The notes beneath the pieces are model-generated. The model was not told the origin of the DNA. It saw nothing but the letters and a program-made list of their open reading frames with translations, and did no database searches. A stretch of DNA of 64,000 nucleotides from Pseudofabraea citricarpa (taxonomy: Eukaryota; Ascomycota; Leotiomycetes; Helotiales; Dermateaceae), in assembly GCA_029641185.1 (NCBI GenBank), contig JAPWGK010000003.1, forward strand, positions 2,170,001 to 2,234,000, written 5' to 3'. Below are positions 24,618 to 36,147 of this stretch, one piece after another. Both the position numbers and the translations under genes were made by a program. Numbering within the stretch: position 1 is the stretch's first letter; each line of letters opens with the position of its first letter.

Positions 24618-25424
24618 TCTAGTCTAGCATGGAAGGGTGCGAGCATAGATGAAGGAAAGATGGATGGATGGATGCGTGCGTGCATGGAGGAACAAGTTAG
24701 CGGCTGCGACTGAACTGAACCGAACTGAACTAATGTATTTGTGCATCGTATTGCATGGGGAGGAGGCTTTTAAAAGTATATCGACCGCATCATCATCAAA
24801 ATCGAGCACTTGACAATATATGCATATACCTCATCTACATGTAACCGAACGATATCTTGTCTGTCCACCAATGTGAAAGTGATAATACATCATGGCCAAG
24901 TATCACAAAGACTTCGAATTAAGTATGCACAGCACATTGCAGGGGAAATATATTTCAGTGAGAGAAGTGATTTTTTTTGGTATTCGTTTGATGGAAATGC
25001 CCGGAAAGTCATCGATCGCTATTGCAATTGCTAAAACTGAACTGATGCGAGATCTATTCGCTCTCCCTTCACGTCCCGTCCCTGCTTCCATCATTCCACC
25101 CATCATCTTCGCAAAAATAAATCGATTCCTAATGAATCTCTCGTCCCTAGAAAAAAATACAAATCACATGAAATCCCCGGAGTTAAAAAGCATGCCAGCT
25201 ACCCCGTCGAGATATGTTCTCCAATCCAATTGTTTCTCCTCCCATCTTCACCCGTCCATTATGTTCATCCATCGAGAAGAGACGAAAGAGAAGAGAAGGA
25301 TTTGTGCGCCGGCTAAAATAATATCACAAGGTCTTTTAATATTCGTCTGATCATTCTGTCGTTCCATTGGTCAATCTGCAACTTCAACTAGCCCCGCTAC
25401 CTACGGCTTATCTCAGCTCGCAGC
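24552..25424. other. Convergent intergenic region
   Basis: Between the ends of PEX6 and the C2H2 gene. The left edge has GAATT and 12 bp GGATGGATCGAT iterations. A 152-codon open frame near 24892-25350 has no motif support. The rest is probably 3' UTR sequence. Confidence 0.5.
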
Positions 25425-28071
25425 TTAACAGTGACCATGATTGTAGTTTGCGTAAAGGTCATTTGAGGTGGTCCAATCCATTCCACCATTGGGTACTCCC
25501 ACGTTGGTTGTAGCTGCTGTGTAATAATCCAACAGTTCTTGTGCCGAAAGACCAGAGAGATGTTGCTGCGGAAACCCCGAGTTCATGTTGCAATTCTGCG
25601 GCATTTGAGGGATTTCTCCAAAAAGGGCAGAAGGGGCAGAGGAGCACGCAGTACCACTACCTGACGCCGAAGATGGGAATAGCTGAAAGTCGGGATTGAT
25701 ATGACTATTGTTGGGAATAAAATCCTCAAACCCTTCATCAACTTCTCTCAAGGAGGTGGGCGTGTACAGCATGTGGTTGCCATGCCCAGCAGGAGAAAGA
25801 TGAGGGATGGTGTTGGTGTTGTTGTATGGGATACCTGATGTTTCGAAACTACCAAGCGCACGCTGGTATACCGATGGGTCAGGTGTAGGGAGCTGAACAT
25901 TGGCATTGTAGAGGTCTTCATTCTCAAACAGGTTGAAGTCCCCACCGTTGTTACCGAATGTCTGCTGGTAGAGATCCTGTTCCGGCAGAATATTCATCAT
26001 GTAAGGAGATGTGTTGGAGGAAGAGTGGTTGTCCGTGACCGGGGAGAAATCAAAGGGTGCAGGAGCATGGATGTCCAAATCCGTATCATAGGCCGGGAAC
26101 GTGATATCGTTGTAGACCAACGAATTGAACATGGCTGAGTTATCATTGACTCCCATATCATAGTCATCCTCCTCGGGGGTATGAGCTCCATTGCCATCAC
26201 TGCTAGGTGTATGCATGTTGGTCATCTGCGGAGTGGGCAGGGCACCAGAAACGCTGCCAGGGCCCTTGACAGTTCCTTGCTTGCCGTTGTTCTTTGAACG
26301 AACGTATTCCCAGCCATGGGCTTTCTCCATGTGCTGCTTGCAGTTTGACTCGCGCTTAGACTTGTAAGGGCAAGGTTTGAAGTGACACTCGTACAAAGGT
26401 GGTGCAGAGGAGTGTTTGTCGTTGTGATGGCGGTCCATCTCTTTCTCAGTTGGCCAACCATACTTGTGGTATTTGCAAGTCTCGACTGGACACTTCCATG
26501 GTCTCGAGTGGGTTTTCTCGTGCTTGGTAAGGTCACATGGTCTCTTAAACTCCTTGTCGCAACCAGGCTCACGGCATCGCTTAGGTGCAAGCTCAGCAGC
26601 GGATGCAGAACGCTTGCGGCGGGCCATGGATCGCATGATGGATTCATCGTCCTCGGCTTCCTCACTCATGGAGCGCTTCATCCTCATGGCACTCTTGCTC
26701 TCTTCGTCGAGCATGTCGACAGGTTCGCCTGTGGCGATGGAGATGGCCTTTCCGTCCTTCTTAACCCGGACGAGTTCAGCAGGCTTACCGTTCTTGCTGA
26801 GACCGCCAAATAGTTTTATTTCGTCAGTTCTGTCGAGGAGAGATCAGCATGTGTACAAAGTTATAACTGAGAGTAGAAGTGGTAGGGTTCCTCGGTGAGT
26901 CTGAGTCACTTGAGGCTCAACTACAGGTGCGAACCACCCTGGGGGACAAGGCAAAAAGGGCAACTTACGACTCGGCATCCAATTCGCCTAACTTCTCGCC
27001 CTTGGCCTCCTTTTCTTTTGTTGCTTGAACCTGCTGAGCGTATTGCTTGATCTGGTCGACAAGATCAACAAAATATCCGTTAGTATATGGGCGGTCGTGT
27101 GGTCGAGTCTGTTCGCGTTCGCTCAAGAATTCAACAGTCGCTTGAATGCACCGGATTGACGTTAGGCAGAAATCGAGATACAAGGCCGCTGTCTTGGTCC
27201 TCTCCTTCAAACGAGCAAACCAGTGAGCAACTCCCCCTACAACATCATCTTGAAGTTCACTTACGGGTGCCATAAATATCAACGTCTTCTCCAAATCACG
27301 AAGACATACTATCTCCTTTCCATGGATCCTTCTGGGGCAATCTTTTACGATGGGGTGGAAGTCCTTCAATGAAGACTTGGCGAGCAGCGGTTTCAGGATA
27401 TGTTCGTGGATGCGGTTGCTCGCGCGGGCACTGAGCCTGGGAAGACTCTCGATGTTTGAAGTATGGGTTGCGGACCTAGTTATAGCTGATGCTGCTACGA
27501 TTGACTTGGCACAGTGATCATCCGCGTGAGCGGATTCCCCGCCCACTTTGTCTGATCCCGACATGATGGAGGTTCCCAAACCGCTGTCCGATGCATGGTA
27601 TCGGGCAGGGCGGCGACGAGGTCGTGAGGATCGTCTACTCATGACTTCCGATGGCGCTGAAGCCATCACACCTTCCATGGTGGATCCGTATGAAGCAGTT
27701 GCAGGTGTGTCGACGGTGTGGTTCAGGAATCCTTGAGGCACTGGTGAGCCGTCGTCACGGAAGGACTGTCTGCTGGTCGGAGAGCGTTCTTCAGCAGCAG
27801 AGAGGCTGCGGTCGATGTCTCCCAGAGTCAAGGCAACACGACGCTTATGAGCATCGACGACATCCTCGAGGGTAGTCTGAGCACGGCGAGGTAGAGATGG
27901 TACTCGGAACAGATATGGGGCTTCACTATCTGGTGATGAAGGTGAATGGAAGGTAGCTCCTTTGCGAAGGGACATGTTGGTATTAACAGTCGGACGGCCT
28001 GACGCATTCGACGTGGGAGTCAGAGCAGAAGATGTGGTCTTTGTAGTCCGGCGGGGATGGTTGAACGACAT
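25425..28071 (-). CDS. C2H2 zinc-finger transcription factor
   Basis: Exon 1 is 26969-28071 and exon 2 is 25425-26829, with a 139 bp intron between them. This gives 835 aa if read straight through. A further 60 bp segment (27205-27264) has a GTAAGT donor and an AAG end and contains no stop. Splicing it joins TLIFMAP to ERTKTAALYLDF and gives 815 aa, which I judge more likely. The N-terminal 200 residues are Ser/Arg-rich. A conserved fungal region follows (SARASNRIHEHILKPLLAK, CLRDLEKTLIF, YLDFCLTSIRCIQATVEFL). After this come three C2H2 fingers near residues 430-520: CREPGCDKEFKRPCDLTKH, a second starting CPVETCKYH, and CHFKPCPYKSKRESNCKQH. The C-terminal 300 residues are Asn/Pro/Ser-rich and acidic, resembling an activation domain. 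It belongs to a conserved Pezizomycotina regulator family. I do not assign a named ortholog or target genes. Confidence 0.87.
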
Positions 28072-31000
28072 GCTGAGTGGTCAGGTCTGGAGGAGACTTA
28101 TGTCGGTATCTGCTCGAGGACTGGGGGAATGGTTAGCCTTGGAATCCTGTCCTGAATTCATGCAGCGATCGAATGACTCAGAGGGTGAATCGGAGAATTG
28201 AATTTGTCCCAATGGAGAAAGGCGAGCTCCTTTCAGCAGAGAGGTATATCAAAGTGATTCGTCAATGTCCATTTGACATTTCACTAGGAGTTTGGAGAGA
28301 GTAGACGAGAAGCAAAATGAATGATGGGTGCATACAGTGCGGTCAACCGCGATGGGTGGCTCTCGCAGACTTCAAGCCGGGTTCGCAATCGCAGAGCTCC
28401 GTGGGCGAGTCGGAGCAGCTGGCGATGTTGGATGTGGATGTTGGTGGTGGTGTATTCGACTGAATGATTGAATGAAGTGAGTGAGTGAGGGTTGCTTCAA
28501 GGTCGACGACGGGCGCGTAGGTTATCGAGGCTTGGGATGATGATGGACAACCTCGAGGACAAGGCTGCTAGGCTCAAGGGCGCGTGGTGGTCGGAGCTGG
28601 ACAACAACAATGAGTATATAGGAGACTCAGTTTGTCCGTGGCAGTCTCACTCTAGGTTCCTGTTTAATGGCGCTCGGGTAGAGACACTTGACTTGGGGGG
28701 GCAACGCAATAAGGCTTCGTGGCCGGGACGGGATGATGAGGACGAAGAGACAGAATGGAAAGTCAGGGAAGAAAAGAGCTGGCGGAAGAGGTGTGAGTAA
28801 GGAAAGAAGAGTGAGAGTGAGCGTGAGGTGAGGGTGGTGAGGTCGTTGGTTTCTGGTTTCCGGGGGGGGGCAGTTTGCAGTTTGCCCACGAAAACGCCTG
28901 GCCCACACGCGCTTATCCTGAGTAAAGCAGCAACAGATTTCCAGGCAGCAGTCGACGTTCAACAGCTCGACCAGTCGCTTAGAGGCCCTGAAGAGGACAA
29001 GTGCCATGCTTAAATGGGTGTAGCGAGGGGGGCGAAGCAGTGAGCGCAACTGTCAACTCATAATCATTCTCCAACATGACGCTGTTGATACCCGGAAAAC
29101 GAGGGCTCAGCACCCTCTCTCCCATCACCAAAATGGCCCTTTTCAGACCGTCTCTCAGCATACTCAAGAACGATGATGAGGGCATTCCCACGTCAAGTCC
29201 GTCGCATCCGTCTGGAAATAGCCCCCAGTTGTCCCCAGTTGTCCCCAGTCGCCCCCCCTGTATGTCAAACTCTATTGAGCACGCAAGGGTCGTTGTGATT
29301 TGACGATCAGCGCATCTGTCAGACGGTCTTTGGTTGTCCCGAGTCTTCCATGCGCCAAATCCCAAAAAGTCCCAGAAATCACTCCACCCCCGACCCCGAC
29401 TTGCTTCACCGAGTACTGTGCACTGTGCAGTACCTGCGAACGAAACATCCACCAAGTTACCAACAGAGCCGCAACCACATCCACATCCACATCCACAGCC
29501 CACAGCCCCGGCTAAACAGCACAGCACAGCACAGCTTTCGTAGCCCGGCCTATGGGCTCGCAGTGCGCAGTTTCAATATTTGGGGTCCTTGGGCCAGTGG
29601 CCAGCGGCCAGCGACCAGCAACCACCGGTGACTGGTTTGAGGCTCGGTGAGTGCAGCAGCGCTCACTCTCTTCTGTACGTACTGCAGAATACAGTATCAA
29701 CCCCCCGCTTCTTCGGCCCTCTCGCGCATTCTTACCTCTTTAGAGGTCGTGAGCATCATCACCATCTCTCCGTGTCGCAAGAGGGTTGTTGTGTCGGTCA
29801 GTCGGCCAACATTCGGTCGACTTGGCTGGCGGTACTGACGACTCCCATTGCGTCTGCATTCGGCCAACGCGAGCCTCATGATAGTTGGGATAAATTGCAT
29901 TACGACTCCAGAATGGGATGACCAGAAGAGTTGTGCAGCATGCTTGTGCTGATTGGATTTCGTCTGTGCTTTAAGCTTGAATCTTGTCTCGAAGGGGAAG
30001 CTTGCTTTTGGTCTTCCATGGCAGAGAAGCGAGGACTCGTCAGCGAACGACGACGGACAGGACTGATCAAGAGAAGAACTCGTGTTCTCTGGCTCTGCTT
30101 CGATTAACGTGCCGGTAACCTTCGCATCGTGTCCGCATCTCCTCGTTCTCTCTTGCTGTGAGTGATGTTCTTCCTCGTGTTGGACCTCCTCGCACTCGTG
30201 ACCGCATTGGTCTTTAATTGGAGTCGGGCGTAATGTTGCGAATCGGCTTCGTGCCCTGGTTCACGGACCGCAGGCCGTCTCGTCTCTGCTGGGCGAGTGA
30301 CTCAAGTCGAGATGCAGCCCTGCGGCGTGGGGTTCCAGTTCCCATCACACAATATTGGATCCTCGAGCGATGTCTGGCCACGAGGACATCATCGCAATTG
30401 CCACCGCAACCCCCATTGGGCAGCCCTACCATCTGAGCCATCTCTTCATCTTAAAGTCAATGCTGCTGCGGTTTGTAGATATGCATCTTGCGTTTCGAGC
30501 CATGTTTGTTTGCATCATGGTGCTTTTCCAGCTCTGATTCGGTGACGGGTGTGGGATTTGGAACTTTGAAAGCAGCGAGGTGGGGAGGGAAGAGGGAGGA
30601 GGGAGGGAACAAGGCTGTGCTGTGTTGTGCTGTGCTGTGCTGTGCTGTGTTGTACTTTCCCATCTTACGCCGGACCACATCTTACCAATCCAATCAACCA
30701 GCACGGATCCCAGGAACGATCTGCTCATCCATCATCCATCATCCATGATGACCCATCACACGTGAAATAGCGGCTCCACTGTTATTAATCACACTCCGAT
30801 GCGATGAGGTCAATTGAATTCAGCAGATGCTTGAGAGTGTGTCTGTCTCTCTGCTCTCAACCTCTTGATTTCTGTTCAACTTCAATTCTTGTTGTTCTCT
30901 CTTCGTCCATACTTCTCTTGTTGCTCTCCTCTCCTCTCTTCTCTTCTCCATCCCTCAGACCTTCCTCGTACTATAGGCACCAACCATAGCGATGATGGCT

Positions 31001-32117
31001 GCCTGGAACGACTGAGTGTACCAGAATAGTGCAGGTGCTTCACCAGTCGATAGCGCTTCGGAACACGAAAAGATCCCCTTTGGCGTCTATTTGAAGCAGT
31101 TGCCAAGGGTTGTTTTAATTGTTACCTCAAACTATTCACCTCATTGACTCGTAATCCATTCACGACGAGTGCAACATCTTGCGTGCAGCGAGTGAGTGTC
31201 GTGACTCGACTCGGCCATCTTGTTTTTCATGTACCAAACATACACACCAGTCGAGTTCTGAGTAGGCTCATCTTCGAAACTGGGTGCATCGTGGTTGGCG
31301 GTACGGAGTAGCTTGTAGACTCTTGAATTGGCTCTCCAGTTCCTGCTGTACCCTTATGGTTGTGTCACGTGTGTCTATAGTCACGTGATAATCGTCCGCT
31401 TCTCCAAATCAATCTTCTATTCCTCCAGGGGTTGCTCCTCCCGACAAAGACTTCACATGTTGCTATTCCCCTTGTATGCACAAATCTGTACTCTATCTCT
31501 GCCTTTGTTTCGTTTCTTTCAACCAGTGACTCTCTCTCCTTTCACATCTCGCAAGTCTCCTCACCTGAAACTCGCTAGACCATTAATCATCACTGGCCAT
31601 GCCTGTTCAGATGAACGATTGGCTGGGCGCTTCCTTCTCAACGACATCGCATGAAACCCAAATCTAGCAAACCTCCACTTCCTTCAGCTCATATTGGTTC
31701 TGCTTCTACCATTCTGCAGTTGCATTTGCCCCCTCACTAAGTTATGGACGTACACAAACCTCGACGGCGCCACCTCAGGGGCAACGGAGATGACTTTAAA
31801 GATGCTGTTGTGCTCTCCGTTGTTACTATACCACTGACCCGTGCATCTCTCACTTACACTCATTTAGTTCTTTGACCAGATCGCATCCTGCAGGAACAGT
31901 GATACGGTGCGGTGAATCATTGTCCATTGTTCATTGTAGTGAATCATTCGTCTACTATTCATTCTTTGTGCACGAGCAGCCACCGGAACAATACTATTGT
32001 CTTTGGCTACTTAAGATCCAAACTCTTCAAAAAGCTGCCATCAAAACAAAAACTCCCTCCTCGATAGTCTCCCAACGTCGAATCTTCACAACGACATCAA
32101 AGAAAACAACGTCCACC
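28072..32117. other. 4 kb gene-poor region between the C2H2 regulator and a secreted-protein gene
   Basis: No supported protein gene on either strand. Contents seen: GTTGTCCCCA direct repeats near 29228-29252, CCACAT iterations near 29475-29495, a CAGCA run near 29518-29533, a GCTGT run at 30614-30652, and CT-rich tracts near 30900-30950. Many short open frames overlap antisense to one another. The two flanking genes diverge from this region, so it must contain both promoters. A long 5' leader of the regulator is likely. Confidence 0.5.
30614..30652. repeat. GCTGT pentanucleotide microsatellite
   Basis: About eight GCTGT units with two GTTGT variants (GCTGTGCTGTGTTGTGCTGT is the start). Confidence 0.8.
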
Positions 32118-32816
32118 ATGTTTTTCAACATCTCCCTCTCGGTTTTCATGCTGGCATCTATTGCCTCAGCAATCGCTATCCCACCGGTAGCTTTCCAGCA
32201 GGATAGCACACACCTTGCCACTCGCGCGGCCGACGCATCAGCAGCAGCACAACTCCTACACATCGCACCCACATCCAACACATGCTCCGGCGCAGCCTTT
32301 GCAGACGAGTGCGCGACAGCCACCGAAGCAGCACCCTTCCTGATCTCAGCCATGGCCAAGTACAGCATCTACTCGCCCCCCGAGATCAGCGCCATCCTGT
32401 CGCTCATCGCCTTCGAGACGGGCGACTTCAAGTTCTCGAAGAACCACTTCCCGGCTCCAGGACGACCGGGCCAGGGCACGCGGAACATGCAGATGGCCAA
32501 CTACAATCTCCTGTACGCGCAGTCGATCGCGGAGCTGAAGGAGCCCCTCGCAGCTATCACGACGGCCACCTCGACCGACGGGCTCAGTGACGATAGCCTC
32601 AACAAGATCCGCGAGCTTGTCCTGGACGATCAGTATTCTTGGGCTAGCGCTGCTTGGTTCCTCTCGACGCAGTGCTCGGCTGATGTGAGGACGGCGCTGC
32701 AGGCTGGTGGGCAGCAGGGTTTCGACGCGTACCTGGGTTGCATCGGCACCACGGCTACGGAGGATCGGTTGGCGTATTGGACTCGTGCGAATGCGGCGTT
32801 CGGCCTGTCTCTATAG
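32118..32816 (+). CDS. Small secreted protein with a possible lysozyme/transglycosylase-like motif
   Basis: Single exon of 232 aa. The ATG at 32118 has a good context (CCACC before it) and starts a signal peptide, MFFNISLSVFMLASIASAIA. The longer frame upstream has no signal peptide and is rejected. Four Cys residues remain in the mature part (56, 65 and two near 195-220), enough for two disulfides. Residues 95-130 read SLIAFETGDFKFSKNH, then a Pro/Gly-rich loop, then GTRNMQMANYN. A Glu after a hydrophobic helix followed by Ser and then G-x-x-N-M-Q resembles the E...S...GLMQ layout of lytic transglycosylases and goose lysozymes. That resemblance is inference. The family looks conserved in ascomycetes but I cannot name it. 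GC-rich coding composition contrasts with the AT-rich flanks. Confidence 0.8.
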   Translation: MFFNISLSVFMLASIASAIAIPPVAFQQDSTHLATRAADASAAAQLLHIAPTSNTCSGAAFADECATATEAAPFLISAMAKYSIYSPPEISAILSLIAFETGDFKFSKNHFPAPGRPGQGTRNMQMANYNLLYAQSIAELKEPLAAITTATSTDGLSDDSLNKIRELVLDDQYSWASAAWFLSTQCSADVRTALQAGGQQGFDAYLGCIGTTATEDRLAYWTRANAAFGLSL

Positions 32817-32951
32817 TCGTCCTGCGTATCCTGTCTCTTGACGATTTCAAAGTAATCAGAGATGCATGGCTTCCCTTCTAGTGTACATATTTGCAGCGAG
32901 AGAAGAAAAACAATCAATCACCTGTACATGGCAAACACCAGATTTGGGTCC

Positions 32952-33028
32952 GAAATAAAAATGTGATATGAAATAAAAATGTGATATAAAATGAAAATAT
33001 GATATGAAATAGAAATGTGATGTGATAT
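32952..33028. repeat. 18 bp tandem repeat, four units
   Basis: Units of GAAATAAAAATGTGATAT at 32952 and 32970 are identical. The units at 32988 and 33006 have three or fewer changes. Confidence 0.85.
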
Positions 33029-33393
33029 GATTTGGGAATAAGATTTTAGTTGGCTGGCAGGTCTCAGAGAGCAGTTGTGTTCCTGAGATTTCGCATCGAT
33101 AAACTCCATGTACACAGCTGACATCTAGCATATAAGAGAGGGATGTGCTGCTAACTAACATCCGACTGCTGTGAATCTAGTCCAGCCCAGAAAGAAGACG
33201 GATGCACAGTTTTCAATCTATAAAAAGGAGTAAACCCACCTACCTAGGTAGGTAAATCATCAACCAACTAACCAGAGAACTCTGAACGAGTTCGGATCAG
33301 CAAGACACGCCACAAGAGAAAAACCAGATCTTTCCGAAGTCTTCAGCCGTCTCACTCGCTCAGCTAACGTCACGAGCGGTAGCCGTTTGGGCT

Positions 33394-33965
33394 TTTGCGA
33401 CACGTACGAGACCTGACAACCGGGTGGCGGGTGACAACCGGAGAGGTTTGCGGCAGGAGAGGGGATAGGGAAATTTGTGGAGGAGGGTAGGTGGTGGTAT
33501 AAGGATAATATAAGATGATAAGAAGATGATAAGAAGATGATATAAAAAAGTATAAGATGTTTATAGGTTCTAAGATTGATAATAATATATATCTTCAGAT
33601 AAAGTTATTACTTTATATACAAACGCTCGTTATTCTTAAGTTTTGAGTTTTGCGACACTTGGAAGGCCTGACAACCGGATAACAAATAACAACCGGAGAG
33701 GTTTGAGAGGCTAAGAGAATAAGGAAACGACAGGGAAGGAGAAGTGATTATATGAAAATCATATAAGAGAATATATATGACAAAATACAAGACGTTTACA
33801 AGTTCTAAGATTGATAGTAATAATAATCACATATACCTTTCATATGTCAAGTTTCGCGACACTCGCAAGACCTGACAACCGGATGGCAGATGACAACCGG
33901 AGAGGTTTGCGAGAGTGAAGAAAACAAGGAAACGATAGAGGGGGATAAGTGCTCGAAAGTAATAT
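33394..33965. repeat. Three diverged direct repeats with RIP-like transitions
   Basis: Copies begin near 33394, 33647 and 33850. Each starts with TTGCGACAC or TTCGCGACAC, then CCTGACAACCGG, a 14 bp variable part, ACAACCGGAGAGGTTTG and a purine-rich tail. Copies 1 and 2 are followed by a shared GTTCTAAGATTGATA block (near 33567 and 33802). The variable part goes from GG-rich in copy 1 to GA and AA in copies 3 and 2, that is, mainly G-to-A changes. Confidence 0.8.
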
Positions 33966-34637
33966 CGTTCGTTTGGCGGAAGTATTATCAGAGGCTCTAG
34001 CTCTAGAGTATCTGTGTACATCTGCGTCTTATTATTTTCTTCACATACGTCATGTCGTCATGTTGGGGATTGTTCGTTCGTAGGTGGCTTGTGAGCTTTA
34101 TACTTCGAGGACGGAGGACGGAACACGGAACGTGGAAAGCGGAGCGTGAAAGACGGAGGACGACGGTATACGGAGGAAGAAAAGACTGCAGATCTCTATC
34201 TTGTCGAAAACCAGACTTATCCAGATCTATGAAGCTATTAACAAGACAAACCTGTTCTTGCAAACAAGCGAGCGAGCAGCGACCGGGTGAGCTAAGCGAC
34301 GAGAGGTAGATATCTCCTCAGTCCGTTTGCAGCAGCAGCATTCAGAATTAAAGCCACAAAGCCCCAACTGGATTGCTTTCAGTTTCTTCATGTTTTAATC
34401 CCTCGCTTGATATTTCCCATCGGGGTTCTCTCAAACGCCACAGCGTGATGCAAGGGAGAGCGTGCGGGGAAAAGCATGGCAGGGAGATGAATCGAGAGTT
34501 AAGGTTTCCTTCTACCGCGAGATGGTTTATATCTACCTGATATCCGATTCCATCGTGCATGTATGTCGATCTATTCTTCCCTTATTAAAGTCGAAAACTC
34601 AAAGAGATATCAGGGAGTGAAGATCAACAAGACCGAA

Positions 34638-36147
34638 ATGTTCATCCGAATAAGAACCCTCTCTATCCTCGTACTCCTGCCCTTCACACACGCACAAACC
34701 AGCGGGACAGGCACGACGACGCGCTATTTCGACTGCTGCAAGCCGTCATGCGGGTATCCAGGAAAACTAACACCGGCAAGCTTCTCCAACGTCGTCCGAT
34801 CCTGCTCCATCAATGATACGCCGCTCGCAGATTTCAACGCCCAATCAGCATGTGCGGGCGGCAGCGCATATACGTGCAGCGACCAGACACCGTGGGCCGT
34901 GTCAGAGACGCTGGCTTATGGGTTCGCGGCTGTGAACATCGCGGGCGGGAACGAGAAGAGCTGGTGTTGTGCGTGCTATGAATTGACCTTCGCTTCGGGC
35001 GGTGTTGCGGGCAAGAGGATGATCGTCCAAGCTACGAATACTGGTGGGGATTTAGGGGCGAACCATTTTGATTTGGCGGTACGTATCCTATCTTCTTGTA
35101 TCTTATCTTCTTTCTTTCTGTCTTTCTCTAGAGAAAACCACTGTGCGCTGTAACGTGGTCATGCTGATGTAGGTGCAGATTCCTGGAGGCGGCTTCGGAA
35201 TCTTCGACGCCTGTACCACCGAATGGAAAGATACCTCGACCGACTGGGGCGCGCGATATGGCGGTATCTCAACTAGAGCCCAGTGTGATACCTTCCCCGA
35301 ACAGCTAAAACCCGGCTGCTATTGGCGCTTCGATTGGTTCTTGAATGCCGATAACCCGCCTGTCTCGTTCAAGCAGGTTTCTTGCCCGGCGGCGTTGACG
35401 GAGAGGTCGGGCTGTGTTAGAGCGGATGATGAGCAGATTCCCACCGTGTCGTCGGCTGTGTCGAGTTATGGTGGTGTTTCTTCGACGGAGATATTGAGCC
35501 AAGGTACGAGTACGAGTACAGGAAGTCGGAGTACAGGTGCAAGTACAAGTTCAAAGACTTCGAGCTTGAGTACTTGGGTCCCTGCATCTGAGACAGGGAC
35601 GGGGACGGGGTCTTCAGGATTAGTGGCCGCATATGAACAATGCGGAGGGCGGGACTGGAATGGTGGGACGCAATGTATCGGTGGTTATACTTGTGTACCA
35701 CAAGCGGGAAATCCCTACTACAGCCAATGTCTACCGACGCCGTCAACACTCTCGTCTCTATCAAGAAGCACCGCATCAGCTCTCACATCTTCTTCTTCGT
35801 CCTCTCCAGGCACTTCTCAATCTACAACCATACTCACAAAGACTTCTCAGAGCTCAACTCTGTCAGATTACGGTCCTACGCCATCGCCGGGTTCAGGTAC
35901 TACCGCGCCGTCGTATGGCCAGTGTGGTGGTATCGGCTGGACTGGTCCTACGGCTTGTGGCCTGGGATATACGTGTCAGGTTACCAATCCTTATTATAGC
36001 CAGTGCGTCCCCAACCCTACGGATCCAGGTGCCGTCCCGGCGTATGGACAGTGTGGGGGCTTGAACTATAATGGTGCGAGGATGTGTACCGTGGGTTATA
36101 CGTGCAAGATTGTGAATCCCTATTATAGCCAGTGCTTGCCAAGTTGA
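34638..36147 (+). CDS. GH45 endoglucanase with three CBM1 cellulose-binding modules
   Basis: Two exons: 34638-35078 and 35179-36147, giving 469 aa. The signal peptide is [20 protein letters not shown]. The GH45 catalytic domain (residues 25-235) has the hallmark [12 protein letters not shown] with the catalytic base Asp32, and [18 protein letters not shown] with the catalytic acid Asp145. It cleaves internal beta-1,4 bonds of cellulose with inversion. A Ser/Thr linker follows. Three CBM1 modules then lie near residues 298-333, 391-425 and 434-468, each with the AYxQCGG...YTC...NPYYSQC pattern and the aromatic residues that bind cellulose. The intron end is ambiguous: acceptors at 35172 and 35178 are both in frame, and I chose the second because it gives the family sequence DLAIPGGG. 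The first would insert Val-Gln. Confidence 0.92.

Larger units (their letters stand above)
32817..34637. other. Repeat-bearing intergenic region
   Basis: 1.8 kb without a gene. It holds an 18 bp tandem repeat (32952-33028), a 16 bp perfect palindrome at 33238-33253 (ACCTACCTAGGTAGGT) and three diverged copies of a roughly 200-250 bp element (33394-33965). The right end is the promoter of the GH45 gene. Confidence 0.6.

Noticed and set aside
24892..25350. 152-codon plus-strand frame between PEX6 and the C2H2 gene
   Set aside because: It lies in two convergent 3' flanks and has no motif or coding-like composition.
28627..29527. Overlapping minus-strand frames upstream of the C2H2 regulator
   Set aside because: They are low-complexity, overlap antisense frames and have no recognised domain.
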